DNA from: Trissonchulus latispiculum
Taxonomy: Eukaryota; Nematoda; Enoplea; Enoplida; Ironidae
DNA length: 64,000 nucleotides
Direction of reading: 5' to 3'
Assembly: GCA_030248195.1 (NCBI GenBank)
Contig: JASAND010013048.1
Coordinates: 1-64,000, forward strand
How positions within the stretch are numbered: the stretch's first letter is position 1; each line of letters begins with the position of its first letter. Positions 55,547 to 64,000 of this stretch are shown here, in pieces. The notes beneath the pieces were generated by a model. That model was given only the letters and a program-made list of their open reading frames with translations, was not told the origin of the DNA and did not search any database. The position numbers were made by a program, and so were the translations under genes.

Positions 55547-56130
55547 TAGCCGTGTAGCCGTGTAGCCGAATGGTTAAGGCGCCGGACTCCGGATCCAAAG
55601 GTCCGAGGTTCGATTCCAGCCCTCGCCATAATGACCTTTAATTGTTTCCTTGAGCAAGAAACTTAGGCCACTGCTCCGCCGGTCGGATGAGGCGTTAAAT
55701 TGGTGGGCTCGTTGTAATATGTGAGGTCAGGCAGTTGAACCACAGCACCGCCACAAATTACGTGAGGACTGGGGCAATGTAACACAAGCCCTGACTGCCC
55801 TCGAGATATTGCCCAGGTGGCTCTCTTATAACCCCGTGCGGGCCTCGCCAGGTCCGGGGGAGTATGAATTTTAAGGGGGCGCCGGACCGACTGGGGCCTG
55901 AATGAAAAGGGGGATGTTGGACTGATAAACTTGCTCAGAAATACTCCGGGCTAACCCCAGAGCGCTTACTATGGTCTGGTATTTATGGTCTGGTCAATTA
56001 CAAGTAAAAATAAATAACTGATTAGACAACTAGCGATTTAATGGAAAACACAGAGGGAAGGCAGATGAGTTAAAGGCAAATTAATAAAACAAATCGACCT
56101 ACTGGCTACCAATAAGAGAAATGGGGGTGG
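55547..56130 (+). repeat. SINE-like repeat with tRNA-Arg-type head
   Basis: Head 55555-55628 has an A box (TAGCCGAATGGTTAAGGCG), a CTCCGGA anticodon loop (CCG, Arg) and a B box (GGTTCGATTCC), ending CCCTCGCCA. The T stem does not pair properly, so it is tRNA-derived rather than a gene. A body follows (GAGCAAGAAACTTAGGCCAC near 55652) and a tail shared with 56852-57290. The GTAGCCGT start is locally doubled. Confidence 0.6.
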
Positions 56131-56851
56131 GAAAACAGAGCACGAATTGGGGGAAAAGGTGGAAAAAATTGGAGATTGATTTCTACGTAGACCATATAAA
56201 GAGAAAATGAACGGAAAAAACCTGGGGTTTTGAAAGAAAACACCAAAGTATATGCGTATTTTAAGAAAAATTTGGGCAGCGTAACGGTTTAGAAAAAAGG
56301 TCTGATACCCACAAAATATATACGTACGTACCCAGTGATGTATTCCCGGCTGTTATATATGGAATAAAATCCCCAAAATATACCCGAAAAATTATATACG
56401 CACTATTTCACTCCTAAATAGGACTTACTAAGACTTCTGTTCCGGCAATCCAGAAAAATGCACGGTGGATATCAGGCGAATTCATTGTTTCTTCGGACGG
56501 ACTGATCGGGATTTCGGAACCACTTACGAAATTCTCAGGGGTAATTTGGGGGAAAGGAGTGTAGGTGTGGAATTCTTCGATCTTGGTAAGTAATATGGAT
56601 CCCAGAAAATTTGTCTTCTGGGGGAAGGTGTGTTTTCTTCTGACTGGGAGTAACCGAGGAAAATTTTTATTCCCATCCCGAAAATTTTATTTGGAGGTGA
56701 GGGGAAGTTTATATGAACTGGGGGAAACCAAACATTTTATAAATTTTGCTCCCAAAAATTTATTGGGGGCTGGGGGTGGGTGAAATATTTATGAATTTAG
56801 GAAAAATAAATTTGGAAGGGAAAATAACTTTAGAGCCTAGACTTGGCAGCC
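56131..56851. other. Purine-rich spacer between SINE copies
   Basis: G- and A-rich on + with many GGGGGAAA runs and no gene. The single frame 56565-56783 is low complexity. Confidence 0.4.
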
Positions 56852-57290
56852 TAATGTAATGTGTGAGGTCAGGGAGTTGAACTACAGCACCACCACAAAT
56901 TACGTGAGGACTGGCGCAATGTAACACAAGCCCTGACTGCCCTCGAGATATTGCCCAGCTGGCTCTCTTATAACCCCGGGCGGGCCTCGCCAGGTTTGGG
57001 ATAGTATGAATTTTAAGGGGGGGCGCCGGACCGACTGGCGCCTGAATGAAACGGGGGAGGTTGGTCTGATAAACTTGCTCAGAAATACTCCGGGCTAACC
57101 CCAGAGCGCTTGCCTAGAAATTTATGGTCTGGTCAATTACAAGTTAATAAAATAAATAACTGATTAGACAACTAGCGATTTAATAGAAAACACAGAGGGA
57201 AGGCAGATGAGTTAAAGGCAAATTAGTAAAACAAATCGACTTACTGGCTACCAATAAGAGAAATATGGGTGGAGAAACAGAGCCCGAAAT
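56852..57290 (+). repeat. SINE body copy without tRNA head
   Basis: It repeats 55715-56130 closely (GTGAGGTCAG...CCACAAATTACGTGAGGAC, CCTGACTGCCCTCGAGATATT), lacking the tRNA-like head. Confidence 0.65.
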
Positions 57291-58093
57291 CGAGGAAAAA
57301 GGTGGGAGAAATTGGAGAATGGAGACTGAACACAGAAAAATAGGGGAAGGGAGGTGTGAGTTGAGTAAGAATAAAAAAGGAATTTGAAGGCAAAAGATGG
57401 TTAGGAAGTTTCAGACAAACCACAATTGAAAGCCACTAGGAATAATAGCCGGAGCCTCAAAATTAAAGGACCGCCGCACACGTCAAAGGAAATCTTTCAG
57501 CTCAAGGTGATGTGACTAATCAATACGAGTGGGAATATGCATTGCGAAATATGGATTGATATAAGTAAATTTTGACGTTCAATCTCCGACAAGCCAATTA
57601 TAGAACAATTCCATGTAGTGTTATTTTTACGGTTATTTAAAGAAATGGAAAGTTTACATATTTTCGTGATAGTTAACCATGAAGATAGCACTACATTATA
57701 AAATATATGTTTTCGCATCCAAAAACATATCACAAGTACCAGACACTCCAGTAAATGAATAAATAGCCATATTAAGAGGTTTTTAAAGGGAATTTAGGAA
57801 TTTTGGGAGTTTTTAAGGGAAGAATCACGAAATGCTTCATGAAAGGAAATTGGGGGAGAGGTAGTAGCGCCTTCGGTTACTGCCTATACTGCATCTCCCC
57901 GGGGTTTATTGCACGAGCCCCGCGAGGTTCCAAGGGTATTTTAAAAGAGGGAAATAATTTTTTGAAGGGGAGAAAATCGCAGTTGTCATATATAGTCAAA
58001 ATACAAAAATACAAAACAAGTAACAAAGGTAGAAAAATTGAGCTCTTATAGGGGTGTACACAAGGGAAATTATGCATCTAATTTAGTAAAGTT
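57291..58093. other. Non-coding interval
   Basis: AT-rich with purine runs; no gene or repeat boundary recognised. Confidence 0.35.
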
Positions 58094-58575
58094 GAGAGAT
58101 TAACATACAAGGGTGAGGGGAAAATAGCCACTGACCCACCCTGAGTTTTGGGCCATATAATATGCCATCTTCATAGGGGAACTCAGGTACGGCTGACTAC
58201 CCAGCTGCGAACATTAGCGCCCTAAGGGGGAAAGGGAGGAAGAGGTCTACCTAAGCTTCACGGTCGAGCCTAGTCTCAAGCCAATTTCGGACGTACTTTT
58301 TTGAAATAGGGAAAGACAGGGAAATTACTCAAAGAGACCAGAAAATGCGTAAATTGGCTACACATACAATACACCTACAAAGCTGCGCCAAACTCACCAA
58401 ATTTGAATCAATTGGCATTTTGTTTTCTATGCGCGAATGGATAGCTGACACTTACACCTACTCTGGCAGTCCATAAAAACAACACTGTTTTTTTGGGCAA
58501 ATGATTCTCGTAACTTTTCGGTTCCGGGCAAATGAAATTATGCTATGTTGTTTTGTTATTTTTATGTTTGTTTAT
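58094..58575. repeat. Duplicated unit S, copy 2
   Basis: Copy of 40282-40766 in the same orientation. Confidence 0.7.
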
Positions 58576-60895
58576 TATTTGAGTGAGTTTTAACTAAATC
58601 TGTGCCTAAATTAAATTTGCTTTCAAAGGTTATATACTTCACCTGCCTACTATGTTTTCCAATATCCAATATCCTTTTTTGAATGCGCATCTTAACTTGC
58701 ACGAGGTGAAGCTAGGTCTAAGATTTTACTCAAGTAAACTCCTTTAAAGTGGTTGGGGGCAACCATGATCCTGGCCAACAATGTAGCAATGCTCTAAAAT
58801 TTCGCTATTCAAAATTTTTAAAAAATAGTTTCTGAAATTTTTAAAGTTTGAAATTCGAAAAGTTTTCAGCGAAACTGTGAAAATAGGCAAGTATCATAGC
58901 TTTATAGAGAGCTTACTTGAAATTTCTCTGAATATCTTAAGGAATTATGAACTCATGAACTGAATCAGGGTTTTTTGGGTCTATGTTACTGATTCTTGTT
59001 TCACCATATCACTAATAATTATATTAAAAGTCTGAGTGCTTTTGGTATGTAAATATCTAAGCGCTCATAATTCCTTCTGGCGGCTACATGTGCACTTTGG
59101 TAGGCATATTAAATATAAATAATTATATATATTTATATATTTAATCACTAAATCATGTATAATGTAATCTCCGAGTAGAATTTATGACCGAACTTGTTTT
59201 ATCCAGAATGTTCGATTCTGATGATTGTGTCACATTGGGGCACTGTTTCGTTAGGGCACCCTGTCACTTCAGTTATTGCACTTACTGTTCAACAACAAAG
59301 AGTTTCATTAGGGCAGATAGAGACATTTACAGTTTTAACTTAAAATTTGTGTAGACTTTTAGATAACATAATGTGTCATTGTACCTTTGTGCATGCATCA
59401 TCAATTATTGGTCTCTCTTTAGTAACAATTAATTGTGTGTTAAAAAGAATTGATTGTGATTTCAAAGATTATGTTTATGAATTATAATTTCTGAATTGTA
59501 GTATTTCTCAATAGACTCGAACAAGTTTGCTTCTTGCATCAGCAGTTGAAAAACATTTTTCAGCAAAACTCCCAGCTAATACTTAATACTCGAAGTTTTA
59601 ACAAGAACTAGAATCTTTAAAAATATAATTTTAAGATACTGAAGCAATTCAAATTGGAAGCTTTTACATTGTTTATTAATCCTACTGAAATAAGACCATT
59701 TACGAACTGTATTATTTCGGACAAATTTGTTTCAATACTTTTAACTACGTATTAACTAACTACCTAAATAATTACTAACTATACAATAAACTACATTTAT
59801 TCGAGGTAGTCGTCCAATATGACACAATCTTTAGTCTGAAATATTGATGGAACCCGTGAAAGGTGCCCTAACGGAACGGTGCCCTAACGAAACAGACAAA
59901 ACTGGAGTATTTGAAAAGAGTGCCCTAATGGGAAACAATGGCATGTTCTAGCCGACTCTGCACTCACTATCTACACGCCATTTAACCTCCATTTTAAATT
60001 GTGCACCATCCGTTTGATTTTGTAAATTTTAAGTAATTTAGCATAACGTTTATTTCTCCGATGAAAAATATGTTTTTCACAAAACGAACTCAGCTTGTTC
60101 TTCGACCGATTTATAACAGAACTGGGGCAATACGAAAGATTGAACGATAATTGTTTTGTTACTGCATTGCATACCAAGTTATGAAAGAGAACATATTGGG
60201 TTCAGATGAAATAGAGAAAACGTGATGTTAATCGATTTAAATAGCCGGTTTTGCCACAGCACATGAAATACATAATGCGAGAGGCACAAGAAATACGTCA
60301 TTGCGCATCAAAATTGAAATGACCTAAGTTCACGGCCGCCCTAACGCAACTTTACCAACAGACAACTTATAAATAAGTAAGCATGACTACATCATTTTCG
60401 AACTAAATTTAGTGGACAGCTAGGCAACGCAAATAATTAATACCTTACAGACTTCTAAAGGTAAAAAGATACAGTCAAAACGGCTACCAGTCCACGGATC
60501 CACGAGGATACAATGAAATCCAGTACAATATTAAAATCAAAACGTGGACACCCAGAGTCAGACCAGCCTTATTCCGCGGAATGAAGAGACACACAAAGAA
60601 AAAGCTCATCCTAATAAAGGCGATCTGGAACCCCTTTCTTCCAGCCTGGAATTTGAAAATGTGCATACATCCCCACTACCTCCAGAACAAAAGGACAAAA
60701 TTCATGACAATGCAGGCCAGCAGGCAACTGCTAGTCCAGCAGCCCCTCGTAACCATGATCCTTCCTCTGCCAGTAACCGTCTACGGAAGGGTTCTAATTC
60801 AATGGGCCCGTCATCCAAACTTTCTAAATCCTTACCGAAAAGAAAGGCAGCCGAGAAAAGCGAACTGTTGACCAAACAAATCCTGAAGATGTTAC
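58576..60895 (+). repeat. Duplicated unit R, copy 3
   Basis: Copy of 40767-42360 with a MITE inserted at 59214-59942. Confidence 0.7.
59214..59942. mobile_element. 729 bp MITE-like insertion
   Basis: Absent from both other copies of unit R. Flanked by ATGTTC on both sides (59208-59213, 59943-59948). Subterminal inverted GTTTCGTTAGGGCACC and GGTGCCCTAACGAAAC motifs. The empty sites at 39838-39843 and 41408-41413 region prove the insertion. No transposase. Confidence 0.75.
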
Positions 60896-60918
60896 AATTT
60901 ATGATGTTAAAATTTTAA
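60544..60918 (+). CDS. Serine-rich ORF in the duplicated unit, second copy
   Basis: 124 residues, paralogous to 42009-42392 and of the same composition; its end diverges where unit T begins. The start is a GTG behind a stop. Coding status is doubtful. Confidence 0.2.
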   Translation: MDTQSQTSLIPRNEETHKEKAHPNKGDLEPLSSSLEFENVHTSPLPPEQKDKIHDNAGQQATASPAAPRNHDPSSASNRLRKGSNSMGPSSKLSKSLPKRKAAEKSELLTKQILKMLQFMMLKF

Positions 60919-60929
60919 ACAATACTGAA

Positions 60930-62212
60930 TCATGATTAATATAAACGTATCAAATGATTACATTTTAGCTCAATCTCTCACCAAGGCGACATAATAACCA
61001 ACTTTAACCAATTTCAGCCTTTAATAGTAACTGTTTCATTACACACGTAGCGACTTCAAGTCATGGTTGCATTTTGTAGTCTTGTTTGGGGCAGTAAGTT
61101 GCCTGGTTTGCTTTTTGAGGCTAAAGGATTGTCAGATGCATTATATATTTCGTCTTTTCTGGCCCACTATTGCATATTGGGCTCGGCCTGTCATCTTAAT
61201 CTGGCAGCAAGAGTCTCCAAAGTTGTCAAATATTTCCTATTTTAATCTGAAATTTAGCTAGCGATAAAGCGCACGGGACAAACAGCCGATAGTCAGGCAG
61301 GCACACAAATGCCGGAAGACTCCTTCCGAGCCAATACAAATGTATCGATGAACACCAACATTTTTATCTACAGAGTAAGGATTTTAAAGACATAATACTG
61401 TTGTAATTGACAACGATTGAACTTGAACAAATGACTTTAGCTGTATAAATTTAGCACTAGTTTTATTTCATAGCTGAACTTGTTTAATTTAGAATGTTCT
61501 AGCCGAATCTGCACTCACTATCACGTTATGCACCACTCGTTTGATTTTGAAAATTTTATAAAATTTAACATAACATTTATAGCTCTGGTGAAAAAAATGT
61601 TTTTCAGAAAAGGAGCTCCGTTTGTGGTTCTAGCCGATTTATCATTGAACTGTGGGCAATACGAAAAGCTGAATAATCATACTTTTGTAACTGCATACGA
61701 AGTTTAATGTTATAGATAACAGATAACATGGAGCATGGGTTTAGACGAAACAGAGGAAACATAATGTTGTTCGCTTTAACTAACAAGTTTCAGCACATCA
61801 TGTGAAAAACCGAACGGGAGGGGGCCTTCAAGCCTCTACCTTGAAACTGGAGCTCGTACTCCCAACGGTTTTCAACTGGCATCCAAATTGTTTCAATGCG
61901 TCCTGTATATATTTGGAAAACGTGCATTTTTAAGCCGGAGGTTAACAGTTGTCCTCCAAACCTTTATGCTCAGCTCATGAGCTAGAATTTGAATAAACGA
62001 TTCAGTGATAAAAGTTAAGGTATTTGCTTCAAAAATATGTCTGGGCTGTACACTATTTAAACCGATAAAATCCTAAAGCTGTAAACAGTCTCTATTGCAC
62101 GTTACTATCCTGACTTTATTTCAACCTACAGGTAAATTTGCCTGGTTAATCTAGTACCGTTTGCGTGGTAGTGTTTTGGCTCTAATTTAGCTTAACGCAA
62201 TGGCCAACAATA
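60930..62212. repeat. Duplicated unit T, copy 2
   Basis: Copy of 45020-46312. It ends at 62212 where the palindromic element begins, so the sequence that follows in copy 1 (leading to the 8-cysteine gene) is absent here. Confidence 0.65.
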
Positions 62213-62455
62213 TGCCGGTTAAAAACAATGCTTAAACGGCTTAAAGTTTAAGTCGCTGAGAGTTTAAGTAGACCTGTATTTGTGAAACGCCACTTTACTT
62301 AAAGATTAAGTAGCTGGCTTTTTGTGAAAGGGGGTCTACTTAAACGACTTAAGTTAAGTCGTTTAAGTAGTTTAAGCCGTTTAAGTAGAAATCGGTTTCA
62401 CAAAAACCACTTCGTTTAAGTTAAGCCGTTTAAGTACTTTTTGTGAATCGACCCC
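62213..62455. repeat. TTTAAG-rich palindromic element
   Basis: Many copies of GTTTAAGT and its complement, including ACGACTTAAGTTAAGTCGTT, a near-perfect palindrome at 62354-62373. Probably a MITE. Confidence 0.5.
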
Positions 62456-64000
62456 TAGGTATAAGTTAATTTTGGTTAGGTAGTTAAGTTTCAAGGGAGG
62501 TCCCCCCTGGACCTCTCGAAGGGGTCTTTATGTATGTTTTGCTGCGTGATAAAGACCCCTTCTATTGGCCGCTAAGAGGCCTTGAAGTGGCCGCCAAGAG
62601 GCCACAACGAGAGAAGAAGGAATTTTTGTTCCTCCTAGGATTTATGGGTTCATACCCCGTCCTTGCAAATACAGAAGCAAAGGCGGAGGTAAAAGTTGGG
62701 AACTTTAATAAAAAAAATAATTAAAAGTTCCCCCCCTCCCAAAATTAAGGCTAAAATGGTAGCCCTCAAAACTTACCTTACCAATTAGCAAACTCTTGCT
62801 AATTGGTCCAAAATCCCGAATTTCGACTTCTTCTTAAATTTTTCGTCCTTTCTGTTTCCAATTTCCTTTGGCCTCTTTATTGGGCCTAAGTTGTTTTCGT
62901 CTCTAGAAACCCAACTTCGAGACGTTTGCTTTTCGCATTTGTGGCCATTAGTATTAAGGGCCGTAAAAATCCCCCAAATCTCGCCACTTGAAGTGTGGCC
63001 CGAAAATATTTATTTTGGAGATTTATGGCACAGAAGCCATAAATCCAGACTCTTTGGCGGTCCGCGCACGTGGACAGGTCACGACTCGGTAGTCCAATCA
63101 TAGGTGATTGCAATGATCGCACCACATGAGCAGCCAATCAGCTGCAAGGGCGCGAAACACCGCCCCAGAACAGGGTCTCGACTGGAAATTAGAATTTCCA
63201 GTCAGTGTCAGTTGAGACTTTAGACAGAGCGGTTGCTCTCCCCCATTTTCGTCCGGTTGTTTGCCAGGGGAAATGCCGTCTTGAGCAGCTATACGGAGGC
63301 CTTGGCATTGGCATTTCCCCAAACCCCCCTTTCCCCTCTTAGGACGCATTTTCTCTTTCAGGTTGAGTTTGCACCGAACTCCTAGGCTTCAACAACCCCC
63401 CCTGTGGACCCTTATGCCCTCGAGGCGGTCCACAGAGGCAATTTTGCTGCCAATCCTGGGAACGCTTATACCCTCGTGGCGGTCCCCAGGACCCGATTTC
63501 TGACCCTACCAGGGCCTTAGGGCCCCGATGACAATCGCGCACACATTTGATAGCTGGGCCTAGTCCCCCCAGTTTTAGCTGATTTTGTCATTTTTGCACA
63601 TGTGGAGGGTGTGGGCCTTTCGCCCCACCCTCTGGGGTTATGCTGGGTGTGGGTTTTAGCTTGGCTTGCGGGTTCCAAGCCCTCGCAAGCCAACCCTAAT
63701 CTCTTTTCCGATTTTAGTTTAAAATCCAACAAATTTTGTCTCCATTCTAAAAAACAATTTTTCTTCAAAATCACCACTGTTTGGTGATCTAAAACTTGCC
63801 AATTTTGGTCCCCTGTTTAGGTCTTTAAAAGCCCATTTTCGCGGTTTTTGCTCATCTCTAATCCAAGTATCAAAATAACCCAAAACCCCCAAAATACGTA
63901 AAATATCTGGGGCAAACTAGGTATTGAGGGGAGGACCCTTCCTGTTCCCCCCAAGCCCGGGAAGTTGAATAACTTCCCGGAAACGCCACACGAAAGATCG
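62456..64000. other. GC-richer, pyrimidine-rich tail without recognised gene
   Basis: Composition resembles the T-rich tail of the first retroelement. It has two related blocks, CTTATGCCCTCGAGGCGGTCC (63410) and CTTATACCCTCGTGGCGGTCC (63468). Frames on both strands overlap and show no domain. It could be the 5' part of another retroelement that leaves the window. Confidence 0.35.

Noticed and set aside
55555..55628. True tRNA-Arg gene
   Set aside because: A and B boxes are present but the T stem does not pair and a SINE body follows directly.
39841..61707. ORFs repeated at 39841, 41416 (minus), 45581 and 61480 (plus)
   Set aside because: They are preserved only because the duplicated units R and T are similar; they have no domain or splice logic.

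Overview
This is metazoan, most likely invertebrate, genomic DNA: AT-rich, intron-bearing and dominated by transposable elements. Evidence is spliced exons with GT..AG borders, Ty3/gypsy-type LTR retroelements with PBS and LTRs, tRNA-headed SINE-like repeats, many MITE-like inverted-repeat elements and a LINE tail. No rRNA, CRISPR or bacterial operon is present. I cannot name the species.

Layout. 1-4907 (+) is the 3' part of an LTR retroelement whose last ORF (983-2314) carries a NADAR (YbiA-like) domain, followed by a 2 kb T-rich tail, a polypurine tract and a 503 bp LTR. 4908-12545 is non-coding: tandem mini-MITEs, a CAACCC-rich array, a solo LTR with a 4 bp target duplication and a foldback element. 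12546-21461 (-) is a Ty3/gypsy element with gag, pol (one amber stop, RT motif YIDG) and a third ORF. That ORF encodes a second NADAR domain plus an SGNH-hydrolase-like domain; it starts after pol and runs into the 3' LTR, apparently by splicing across the LTR border. The same C-terminal coding sequence is therefore also in the 5' LTR. 21530-22156 is an orphan ORF and 22344-23167 a TIR element. 24019-34350 (-) is a decayed env-bearing Ty3/gypsy element in the unusual order gag, env, protease-protease, RT/RNase H, integrase. 34930-35623 is a gag piece of another element.

36-46 kb and 58-62 kb contain a diverged segmental duplication, broken by inverted-repeat elements (one holding two tRNA-Arg-like sequences). 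Between the two copies lies the only convincing host gene, on + (five exons, 46843-53615): a signal peptide followed by two 8-cysteine domains joined by a linker with dibasic sites. Its introns hold MITEs and a LINE fragment. 54-64 kb is foldback elements, SINE copies and a GC-richer T-rich tail.

The main point is the presence of NADAR domains at the position normally held by env in two different LTR elements about 10 kb apart. NADAR proteins are known to remove ADP-ribose from guanine and to act as antitoxins to DarT-like transferases, so a role in countering host ADP-ribosylation is a reasonable inference, not shown by the sequence.
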